The translations under genes were made by a program, and so were the position numbers. Positions 1 through 9,684 of a stretch of 64,000 bases of DNA are shown here, in pieces (the stretch's first letter is position 1; each line of letters starts with the position of its first letter). The notes under the pieces were generated by a model, which saw only the letters and a program-made list of their open reading frames with translations, made no database searches and had not been told where the DNA came from. This DNA is from Cladophialophora immunda (taxonomy: Eukaryota > Ascomycota > Eurotiomycetes > Chaetothyriales > Herpotrichiellaceae), in assembly GCF_000835495.1 (NCBI RefSeq), contig NW_015622541.1:5146001-5210000 (forward strand). The letters run 5' to 3'.

Positions 1-441
1 TTTCATAGGAGGGGACGCCATGGTGAGTGTTAGATGCGCGGCGGGAAAGGGACGAGAGTGTTCTGTCTGGAAGATGGTAACTCCCACCGTCCATCCGGGC
101 TGTTAGCTCGTTATATGTGCCTGTTGAAAGTTTGTAGTCGCGAATCTATACTGATTTCTAAGCTGTTCCTTGCTCGTGCTTCCGCGGAAGGGAATTAAGG
201 TTGGTGACGACGCAATAAGGGAGTGGCATTAAACTGGCTGCCCTCCGCGGAATGTTACGACCTAGGTCGAAGAGGATCGTTCAAAGAGGTATATCCCAAT
301 GCCGTGTGCTAGGAAAGAGAGAAATCAGCGTGCATTGTAGATAGTAGATACTAAGGGTCGTTGGTCTATACCGTGGCTCGCTTCGAGCTCACCAGGAAAT
401 CAAACCAAGCACATCTCCTGCGTTTCCGCAGTTCCGTGCGT

Positions 442-640
442 CTACCAAAACCTTTCGTTCATTTGGCCGTCAATATAACAATAGTCGATGAGGGTGTACT
501 CGCCCGGGCCTTCGAGGGATTCCCGGATAACAAAGGGGATGTCGATGCCTTAGAAGGAGCAGATCTGGTCTTTGATCTCCGCCTCGTGGGGCACACGGCC
601 AATCTTACCCCCATTGGTTCTGCAAAACCCCCCGTAAATA
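442..640 (-). pseudogene. Relic of the C-terminal part of a HET-domain protein
   Basis: Read on the minus strand, this stretch matches the conserved tail of fungal HET proteins: a segment like KIGRVPHEAEIKDQICSF, one in-frame TAA stop, then GIDIPFVIRESLEGPGEYTL and IDYCYIDGQMNER. In intact relatives the core reads roughly GLVP...GD.IC.FQG...PFVLR...Y.L.G.CYV.GIM. The stop falls where a glutamine (CAA) is common, so one C-to-T change at CpA could explain it; that is an inference. No HET N-terminal half is visible upstream (higher coordinates), so the gene is both truncated and interrupted. The assignment rests on family pattern only. Confidence 0.5.
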
Positions 641-644
641 GGTA

Positions 645-1892
645 GTAGATACAGCACGAGGCTGCGGTAGGGTCTACATCGTGGATGTCTCAAGCTTTCA
701 GCCGCAGAGCGCTTCAACAGCCTGTCCGGCTTTGAATCCAAGCGCAGGCGGTCGCATTGGCAAGTCAAGTGTGACCTAATCCATAATTAGTTAGTGTAGA
801 TAGGTTAATAACCTATATGTCCGCATGTCGATTCACTCAGACATAGTCTGAGACTTTTGACGTGTACCCAGCTTCTCTTCAAGTATTTATGATGGTTGTT
901 GAGTTGACCGGCTTTCTGGACTTCCCCCTCTTAAGGCGCCGGTCTTTCGCGGTCAGACGAATCAGCGGCTCATCCAACGGGCCTTCCGGCGTACTCAGTA
1001 GCCCGGTGGGGCGCCGTCCCACCGCGGACGGCTCCGCAGATATCACACTACTGAGTACTGCCAGCAAGGATTGACCGAAAATTAGCTGGCGCCGTCTTCA
1101 AGGGCGACGGAGTTGTGTGTGCTATGACCTCTTTCTCCAAGGCTGTCCGAATAATTATTGAGCGGACGGCACTCTAGAGAGGGGAGGAACTTCCTGGGTC
1201 GTAGCGCAAGTGCTCATCAAGCTTCTACTGGTAATCTCTCGAATGGGCGAGACCAAAGAATTGATACCTTTGATTTGGGTCGACGTAGTGTCGACATACA
1301 GTATATCGACACCCATCTCTCAATGCCACATTTGAAACACCCCAAAACACCAATTCACCTATTACAGACCAAAGCGTATTTCGTATTCAAAGTCCTGCGG
1401 GCGAGACGGTTAAAGCCAACGGGAGGTCCTTTCCATCACAGGGCCAAGCGGATGTCGTCTAAATCTACTACGTACAGGGTAGGGTCAGGGAAGGGGTTTG
1501 CTGAGATTCCCGTCGCCGCCTCCATTGAGTCCTATCCTCAAACCGGTAGCCGGGTAAGCACTATTGACTCCTCGAGCAGAAGGGGCCACTGATGTCGTCG
1601 TGCATGGACATTGAATGACAGTGTCCGTTGCGCTTTTTTCATGGATGCTGTTTGAACGCCGTTGTACACAATCCATGTATTGCCAAGGCGCGACATGGAC
1701 CCTCATCAAAGGATGGCGGCGACTGGCCGTGGTTATATTGCTCTGGATTGCAATCCGTTCCATCACCATAAATACCCCGTCACGGGTGTCCCTGCCAGTG
1801 GAAGCAGTGCCCAAAACCATCTGCAAAATAATATTCCCTCTATCTCGGGCAGGCATTTTGCTTCCACCTCCTGAGGAGAAGAGCCATCACGA
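645..1892. other. Intergenic stretch, no gene recognised
   Basis: No reading frame here has recognisable protein features. The 441 bases at the left edge of the window are equally empty. The only structure seen is an 11-nt inverted repeat, GTACTCAGTAG at 991-1001 and CTACTGAGTAC at 1048-1058, enclosing a second small GC-rich hairpin. The last few hundred bases should contain the promoter of the transporter gene starting at 1893. Confidence 0.5.
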
Positions 1893-3852
1893 ATGGACAA
1901 TTTTCGAGAAACGTTTGTCGGTCTCCTGATCCGCCTGGCCACGGGAGGCAGGCTGCTCAAATACGAAGACGAGGTCAACCCCGAGAAGTACCGCCGCGCC
2001 ATCACCAGTCAGCTCAGTCTCACAGAGTCCTTGCAGACATGGACTACCACTCGCAACGCCAACGTATTGGATATTGAGGGACCACGACCCAGCCCTCCTT
2101 CTCTCACGAACCGTCCAAATTCATCTGCAGACGCCCCGGCCCAGCAGGGAGGCAACACTCGCAAACTCTCAGACGCCTCGGCCCAGATGGGCCCTGATTC
2201 TGACCTCACCAAACTCGAGACCCAGGCGGACAACAACGACAACATCGTCACTTGGTTGGACGAACAAGACCCGGCCAACCCTCAGAATTGGTCCTTTTTC
2301 AAAAAGTGTTCCGTCAGTGCGCAGGTGTGCTTCCTCACCTTCACCATCTACATTGGTTCGGCCATTTATACACCGGGTATATTTGACCTTCAACGTCAGT
2401 TTGGTATCGCAGAGGTGCCTGCGGTGCTGGGCCTGACAGTTTTTGTCCTGGGGTATGGCATGGGACCTATGTTTCTCGCTCCCTTCACCGAAGCCCCTCC
2501 AATTGGGAGGTCGCCAGTCTATATCACATCGGTGCTTTGCTTCATCTTCCTCAATTTTGGCGTCGTGTATGCCAAAAATCTCGGCATGCTCCTAGCATTT
2601 CGATTCTTGACGGGCTTCGTTGGATCTCCTGTGTTGGCAACCGGCGGGGCCACCATGGCAGATATTTGGTCTGAGAAGAAGAGAATGTATCCTATTGGTA
2701 AGCATACTGACCCGCGGACTCTGGGGGTCCGGTGTAAGCACTTCACGAGGCTGAACAGTGTAGGTATCTGGGGTATTTTCGCAGTCTGCGGTCCCTGTCT
2801 GGGCCCCCTGGTCGGAGGCTTTGCAGCGGAATTCAAGGGCTGGAAGTGGCCGATCTGGGAGTTGATCTGGCTCAACGCCTTCTGCTTTGTGTTGCTCGCA
2901 TTCTGTCTACCGGAGACCAACTCGGCAACCATCCTGTACCACCGCGCCCACCGCCTACGCAAGACCCTCGATGACCCAACACTCCGCACTGAGGCCGAGA
3001 TAGAAGTGGCCAAAATGAGCAAAGTCACCCTCGCAAAGGCCGCCCTCTGGCTCCCCTTCAAGTTGACCTTCCGCGAGCCCATCCTCCTCTTGACCGACGT
3101 CTACATCGGCCTCGTTTATGCGGTGCTGTACTGCTGGTTCGAAGCCTTCCCCGGCGCATTCCTTGGTGTGTACCACATGAGCCTCGGAATCTCCGGTCTC
3201 ACATACCTGGGTCTTCTCATCGGTTCCTTCGTCTGCATGGCTGGTTACTTTGTCTTCTTGTATGTTGTGCAGGAGAAACAGTATGATGCAGGTACTCTCA
3301 CGCCTGAAGATCGCCTCCCACCCGCTATTGTCGGCTCCATTCTCCTACCCATCTGTCTGTTCTGGTTTGGATGGACCGTCCGGGAAAGCATACACTGGAT
3401 CGTACCGATTATCGGATCCAGTTTCTTCTCACTCGGTGGCCTCTTGTTGTTCAATGCAATTCTGAACTACCAAGGAGATTCGTATCCAAAGTACGTTTTG
3501 TTTCCGGCCTTATTTTCTTCTCTGCGACAGACGGAAGAAAGAAAAGCTAATTCATCTCTTAGGTACATTGGATCTGTTTTCGCTGGCAACGACCTCGCCC
3601 GCTCCTCTATGGGTGCCGCATTCCCCGTCTTTGCAGGTGCCATGTTTACCAATCTCGGTCTGGACTGGGGATGTTCTCTCCTTGGGTTTCTTAGCATTGC
3701 CTTCATTCCCATTCCGATTGTGCTCTATGTTTATGGACGCAAAATTCGTAAGTCATACCCCATGAGAAGTCTCATGTCCATTTCCAAACCGATTTTCGCG
3801 GCTAACCACGTCCCAAGGCATGTCATCCAAATTTGCCCGACACGATATTTAG
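1893..3852 (+). CDS. MFS multidrug/polyamine-type transporter (DHA1, 12 TM)
   Basis: A proton-antiporter-type drug or polyamine exporter of the plasma membrane (family knowledge). Exons are 1893-2697, 2764-3490, 3563-3747 and 3818-3852, giving 583 residues. The first two introns (66 and 72 nt) are in frame and stop-free; removing them restores family-like sequence (MYPIGIWGIF and SYPKYIGSVFAGN). A third intron gives the tail IRMSSKFARHDI, usual for this family. A hydrophilic N-terminus of about 130 residues precedes NPQNWSFFKK and the first membrane segment. The DHA1 signature GMGPMFLAPFTEAPPIGRSP is clear, with IGR in place of the IGRR/IGRN-like variants. The ATG at 1893 opens a family-like N-terminus. 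It stands alone, next to relics, and is not obviously tied to the 20-45 kb cluster. Confidence 0.9.
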
Positions 3853-3892
3853 AGCCCATCTCTCGGCTCGAGGCCTCCACAACCTGATCATT

Positions 3893-3935
3893 AAAGAGAA
3901 AGAGAAAGAGAAAGAGAAGGAAAAGAGAGAAGAAG
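3893..3935. repeat. GA-rich microsatellite (AAAGAG repeat)
   Basis: Tandem AAAGAG units run for about 40 bases directly after the transporter stop codon and end where the putative LTR begins. Confidence 0.85.
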
Positions 3936-4478
3936 TGTCACGACCCAGGGGCGTGGCTGTAGGGCACGGGGCAGTACGGTAGGCACAAGGGATACTTGCT
4001 TCTGTTTGAGGTCGGGCCTGGTATGTATCGGAACGATGGGGTGAAAACTTGGTAATACTTAGAACGTAGTGCTCAGTATTATTTACTACGAAGGACTCCT
4101 AACAGTCCTTGGTTTAATGATCGACTCTATATAGCTGTCTACCTTTCCCAGCGCTCTGCTGTGCTCTGTTCTCCTTGGCGAGGGCACTGCAGAGCACTCT
4201 GCAACTGTGCGCTGATGCTCTGTGGAGGCTATGGAAGGTTATAGAGAGGAGTGCGAACGCGAGGCAGTGCAGGAGAGACTTGGGATATAGGACAGTCTAT
4301 CCTGTAATAGGGAGTACGAGGGAAGAGACCGGCTGGTGAAGGCATGTTACGAGGAAACACTAGTCGGTCAAGAGTATATACTTTGTCGGCCGAAAGGTCC
4401 CAGTAGCTAAAGTTGTAACGGATCAAAGCCCTCTATTCTTTTGAATTGCGCCAGCCGTTGCTAGTTTATTATGCGACA
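3936..4478. mobile_element. Putative solo LTR of a retrotransposon
   Basis: The segment begins TGTCACGACCCAGGGGCG, a start often seen in fungal Ty3/gypsy-type LTRs, and can be closed at GCGACA near 4478, giving short TGTC...GACA ends. It contains a TATA-like CTCTATATAG near 4128 and no coding sequence. No convincing target-site duplication was seen and the right end is uncertain. It abuts the C2H2 pseudogene, so the insertion may have helped break that gene. No internal retroelement region is present, hence solo LTR if correct. Confidence 0.35.
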
Positions 4479-4724
4479 TGAGAGAAACGATTATGCTGTT
4501 GAATGGTACCAAATGAAGTAAAACCCACAGGACGAGGGCATCCCACCAAAGGCACCCAATTATAAAACAAGGAAAGTATGTCACCCTCGCCAACCCTTTC
4601 TTTATGTCCGGCGCGGATCCATTTACTGCTGGAGTCCTTCAGTGCCACTGTTGCGTCGTTGTGGACGGCGCCAACCTGAGCGCTATGGCTGTAAGTATGG
4701 TGTTTCGTTGAGGATCGGGGGCAT

Positions 4725-5192
4725 TTAATCGATGTCCAACACCACGAGGAACTTGAACCTGACGTGCTTCTGAAGCCAGCGTCCGCAAGGTTAGTCCTTT
4801 GATCGTCGGGATCTCCCTGGCAAACACCAGGGATGTCCTGTGGAAGACGCGTAACGTCGGTCCCGTAAAGAGGGCACGTGTCGTGGCTTCGAGAGACGTA
4901 CACAACATTCCTCTCTGCTATCGTGTCCCATTGCTCTAAATCAAACCTAACTGAATATGCCGCCTGTAAGTGGTTGCGTAGTTCAGCCTCAGTCATGCTG
5001 GTAGTCATGATCGCCGGTTTCGCAGAACCAGGTGGCTGGTCGGTGTATCTCCTCAATCCAGTCCAGCGTGTGTTGGCTGTTCATGTGATGCCGCCAGTCT
5101 CTCAGTGATACGAAGTACTGCAGGTTGGAGCTACACTCCTCTGAGATGCAAACATAGGGCTCTAGATCACGCTTGAAGTGATCTCTTGACAC
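4725..5192 (-). pseudogene. Frameshifted C2H2 zinc-finger gene fragment
   Basis: Three consecutive minus-strand frames together resemble the fungal C2H2 protein family found with NLR and HET-type genes. Frame one has FKRDLEPYVCISEEC followed by RDWRHHMNSQH, a C-x4-C...H-x4-H finger, then DWIEEIHRPATWFCETGDHD. Frame two continues EAELRNHLQAAYSVRFDLEQ and SHDTCPLYG, where the second Cys of CPLC is Tyr. Frame three gives LQKHVRFKFLVVLDID and a stop, matching the usual HV..HLK.LA ending. At least two frameshifts separate the pieces and there is no start region, so it is read as a decayed gene. It lies downstream of the kinase-TPR gene, on the same strand. Confidence 0.6.
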
Positions 5193-5436
5193 CCTCTGTC
5201 AGTAACGATCTCCCGGCAATCTTTTTGGGGCTTTGAAAACGGAATTGAACCTACTTCCAAGCCTGTTTCCAGCCATCGTCTTCGCCGGAGGTAGACTCCT
5301 GCAGGAATATCGCCCGTCCTAGATGAGCTGACCATCTTTCGACGGATTTCCAAACCTGCGCAAACACCGAAGGGTTTGGATTGTCTCGAACTGGAAACTC
5401 TGGGCTGGATGGTGAGCTTGAGCGCCGTGTTCCTCG

Positions 5437-8400
5437 TCAACATGTCCTGGTCCGTTCAATGATCGCAGTCGGGTCGAATCGAACATCCTCCAACGGTCGA
5501 TTCTGCCTCTGCCTCAAGTCCTGGATCCTCTCCTCGTCACGGCTATCCTGCGCATCCTCTCGCGGGGCTGAAGAAAGCGCCCGCCGAATCAACACCGCCA
5601 GTTTAAGCAGCTCTTCCGCCTCCTCGAGCAGACCGCAGGTCTCTGCGGCCGTGGCGAGCGCGTAGATTATTTCCACAAGCATCTCCCGAGCCTTGTTGAT
5701 TCGCAGGAACAAGTCAAAGAAGTCTCCGATATAGGGCTTAGCTGCTTCGGTTCGTGCAAGCTGTAGGTATCCCAGCGCAAGGAGCGCCGTAGCTTCGAGA
5801 CCTTCGATACTTTCCATCTCAGACAATTGAATCCTCGTCTGGACTTCCTTCTCCAGCAGAGGAACCGCTCGCAGCCAATCGTTCAGGCGGAAGCAAGACC
5901 TTGCCGCCTTATATAGCGCAGTCAAAATGGCTTCACTCGGTTTGGACGAGACTGTCTCGCGCAGCCGACCTTCCTCGATACTAAGATCAGCAACTTCCTT
6001 CCATTTCTTGCGCGTATACAAGGTATCGCTCAGATTAGCCATCGCCATTAACGTTCGGCGATCGCTGAAACCGAACCGATGTTGGAAATCTGTCGCGACT
6101 TCTTGCTGCAGAGGCGCGGCGTCTTCCCACCGTCCTTGGTATTGATACGCGATTGCCAAGTTGGCCTTGGTGCTGACGACCTTCACATCTCCGGGCTCCA
6201 ACAACTTCGACATGCCCGCAATCACCTGCTCCAGCAAAGTTGCCGCGGTGTCGGCATCCCCTGTCCGAGCAAGCGCTCCAGCGTAATTGCTCTGCGCCAC
6301 CAAGACCTCGGTCGTTTCCTTCTCCGACAGTTCGGGAGGATCTGCTCGCTTGAGAGCGTCAACTAACTCTTTGAACCGGTCTCTGGCTTTGGTCCAATTG
6401 CCGAGATCGACGTAAAGCGGTCCTATGCGTTTTATGAAGTTAATCGTGTCGGGATGCTCTGGACCGAGAGACTCCTTCCGCTCAGCTATCACACTCTCCA
6501 TGAGAACCACTGCCTTTTGCGTCTCACCTTTCCCGGAGTAGGCCAGAGCCAAGATGCCTCTAGCTCGGAGGGTAACTCGATGCGCCTGCCCCAGGTAATG
6601 TTGACCCTCTTGCACGGTTTTCTCGGCCCGTTCGATGGCTATATCGTGTCGCTCGGACTCCAAGGCGATAAACGCCAAATCACATAAAGCTGCCAGTCTC
6701 AGGGCGTGATCGTGCTCTGATTCGGGGTTATAGCTTTCGAAAGACTGTCTGGCCATGCTCTCTGCCTCGTCAAATTTCTTCATTTCCGCATATGTTCGTG
6801 CCAGCTTTGACTTCAGGATGCCGGCGTCTTGATCCGGTCCGTGCTCACGGGCAAGCACTGAGAGCTGCTGGAGATAGATCTCGGAAGCTTCTGTGAGATC
6901 ATCGGCTCTTTGTAACAGATCCGCCAGCTGCGCCCACATGCGCCTCGTTGAGAAGTGCTCCGGACCGAACGCTTTCTCCCTGGACGTTGCCATGGCTCGG
7001 TACTCTGCGATTGCGGGTTCCAAGATTCCCAGCACCTCGTAATCATCTGCGAGTTGACTTTGATACCCAAGATTGATGATCTGACGTATGGCAGAGGTTG
7101 GGGCCGCCATGTGCCTCATGTCACTTATGACCGCGTCGAACTCCATTCGTTCCTTGCCGCTACGGGAGAGCCACTCATCCGACGTACCGGTGTGTGCCCG
7201 TACACCAAAGCCGAAGGAGTAACACAAAGCCAGCTGGAACGCCGCGTTGTTCTGGCAGGTCGGGCACTCCTGGGTTTGAGCCATTTCCTCCAGGTCTTTT
7301 GCTAGAGATCCTTGAATCCGATAATCGCAGCTGTCGAGATCGAAGAAAAAATTGCGGATCTGTCCCCAGTCAGCAATGGATGCAAAGGGCTTCCTTCGGA
7401 CTCACCTGCACATTCCCGTGCCACGACAGATTTTGCTCAAAGGTGGAATGTGGAATGTCGGATTCCGTATCGAGTGGTCTGTGTTACTAGATTCAGCAAT
7501 ATACCGATGAAGGACCAGGATGAAATGTACTCTAGATTCTCGCTCTTGCATAGCAACTCCACAAATGGTTGCATGTCCGCAGCTCTCTTGTGTGGAGTAC
7601 GCTCAAGTGACAAGGAGAACAAACGATCAATAACCAACCTCTGGCGATCGGTGAGGTCCGCTTTCTGCGCTGTCAGCTTGAGGGTCGCATCCAATAATGT
7701 CCCGTCGCGTTTGGAACGCTGAAGGCGTGCCATTGCAAAATCCTCGGTATCGGCAAATGCTTCGGAGACCTTGATTTCCATGCCGTTGTCGAGGATAAGC
7801 GTCTCGTCCCGGAACAGCAGCCACAGCGCCAAGAGCCCGAAAGAATAGACGTCCGATATTTTGGCTGCTTTCAGTTGAAACCATCGATCATGGTATTCGG
7901 GTGCCTCCCATGGCCTGCTGAGAGGTAACTTGACTTCGTCGCTCTCACTGCTTCCAAAGGACGAGTACCCGAAGTCTGTAATCTTGATGCCGTACACTCC
8001 CGAATCCACCGATTTGAAGACGAGAATATTCTCGGGTTTGATGTCTCCGTGGACGATATCTGCCTCAGCGCAATTAGCTCTCATATCATCCTATCGGGTT
8101 TAGGCATCTTACTGCACAGATGCATTATCCGAAGTCCCTTGGCGACTTCCCCACAGATATCGATGAGATCGTCAAAGTCCATGTCTTTCGCATCTGGTAA
8201 GGAGAGGAAGTTGTCCAAGCTCCCACACTCTGCCTTCCTGAAGGCCAGCACCGGCCATATTTCACCCGAGACCGTCTCAACTTCCCAGCATATCCCTTCG
8301 AGATTCGCTATATTCGGGTGATCGTAGATCTTGGGAGTACTCAGCGCCATCACCTCGGAGACGATTGCATCGTACTGGCGTGCTCGCCATTCGACTTCGG

Positions 8401-8689
8401 CCATATCCCCGATTTCATTCGCGGCACCGCCGAAACGTTTGAAAGCCAACGATATCTGTGCGTTCAGCGGTGATTGTCTGATTTGGCTGGTCGCACCCCG
8501 GCCGAGGCCTTCGAGCGCCGGACGCCAGGTCAGCGGAAGAACATTCACTTCCAAAGCTTCTGCGATGGAGAGGAGCCTCAATAGAGGTGGGTGAGTATGG
8601 TCGCCTTCGCGCCCGAGCTTCTTACTCACAGCAGACCTGCTGGGAAGATTGCCGAGGGAGAAGTGATAGTAGGGCTGAAAAAAATCCAT
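5437..8689 (-). CDS. Protein kinase - Sel1 - TPR protein (paralogue 1)
   Basis: Unnamed fungal signalling protein. Exons read 8689-8113, 8059-7531, 7478-7406 and 7359-5437, giving 1,033 residues. An N-terminal kinase domain (about 70-330) has the ATP-binding Lys at 84 (LAFKRF), catalytic HGDIKPEN at 196-203 (HGD in place of HRD) and TDFG at 220-223, so catalysis looks possible. A short linker (ESDIPHSTFEQNLSWHGNVQ, then IRNFFFDLDS) leads to a Sel1-like unit (NNAAFQLALCYSFGFG, about 430) and kinesin-light-chain-type TPRs (about 480-1,000) with repeated LGPEHPDT-like motifs. The linker appears only after two small introns (52 and 46 nt) are removed. The domain order is the same as in the gene at 14.8-17.8 kb. 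TPRs probably bind partner proteins; substrate and ligand are unknown. An extra intron near the N-terminus is possible. Confidence 0.75.
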
Positions 8690-9134
8690 GTCTTAATCGG
8701 GCTCCGGATGGCAACGGCGGTAGATCGAGGTCTTGAAAAGGATCAAAACGAAGCTCCAACTGATCCGAAGATAAGACAGTGTGTGGGCAAGCGAAGGAGG
8801 AGAATGACACAAGGCAACTGAAAAAGGCGGAACAGCCTAATCGAAGGCCTGTCAAATGCGTTCTAGAACCGCCAGCCGCATGCAGTTCGTGAACAATGCA
8901 TGGCGAGCTCGGCGCCTGCCAATCACACCGCGGTCAATGCACAGTTCCCTGCTTCCACCATTTTGTTGGTTGCCGCAAAGGCAACTAGGCAACCATGCGA
9001 GCTGGGGACCTCGAGTTGAAAATGTAATGGTGCAACTTCACGTTCCACATTCACCGCCGGCGTCCTCTATCGCCTCCTTCTCTCAAGTCAACCAAAGCAT
9101 TGGATCCCTAAATTGAACGTTCAGAATTTCGACA
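8690..9134. other. Divergent intergenic region
   Basis: About 445 bases between the divergently read kinase-TPR gene and the small three-exon gene. No gene is seen; it must hold both promoters. Confidence 0.4.
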
Positions 9135-9559
9135 ATGCCTCAAGTCCAAACTCTCGACGCTCGCTATATCGATGGCGCAGCTCTGGTAGCTCTACTGAAT
9201 CGGCTGTTCGGACGAGGTAAATTCCAGATTAGTGTACGTTTGCGCTCTGTCCTTTTGAGAAGCGAACGGTGCAAACCACTTCGGCTTCCGCCACTCTCTC
9301 TTTCTGAATACTTGATAGTCGTTGGCCTCTTCGCGCCCCATAATTTGTGAACGGAATTGACTAACGATAGTGCTATCTCCCAGCATATTGATGACGAATA
9401 CAGACTCGTCCTTCCAGAGAAGCTGACAAGGGTGAGTAATGCTGAGGCTCCATTGTGTCGGTCAACTACCTGTTCTCGGGGGACGTGCTCGCAGTTGCGT
9501 GCCACAAGGGCTGAGGATTGCAGGAGCAGCAGGCGTCGGTGCAGAAGAGGATGAGGTGA
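9135..9559 (+). CDS. Small three-exon gene, 60-residue hypothetical protein
   Basis: Not recognised. ATG at 9135 opens an exon to 9233. GTACGT and a CTAAC-containing 150-nt intron lead to exon 9384-9431, and a GTGAGT intron leads to exon 9524-9559 ending in TGA. All junctions are phase 0. The product starts MPQVQTLDARYIDG, continues ALVALLNRLFGRGKFQIS and HIDDEYRLVLPEKLTR, and ends EQQASVQKRMR. It has no signal peptide or membrane segment; the end is probably helical. The three clean junctions argue for a real gene despite its size. It sits between the first kinase-TPR gene and the tandem kinase gene, so a role in the same island is possible but unproven. Confidence 0.5.
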
Positions 9560-9684
9560 AAGTGACTTGAACCCGGCCCACGTTAAAATTGGCTAGGAGG
9601 TATACCTTGTGGATAGCGGATGATACCAATGAGTGTAGACCTTGCGGTCAGGCGGAAATTGTCTCGCCCGGAGCTTAGGCGGAC

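Noticed and set aside
991..1058. 11-nt inverted repeat as ends of a small transposable element
   Set aside because: No target-site duplication flanks it and the enclosed 46 bases show nothing element-like.
4469..5056. 195-codon minus-strand frame read as a complete gene
   Set aside because: Only its middle fits the C2H2 family and the flanking parts lie in other frames. It is better explained as part of a frameshifted pseudogene.
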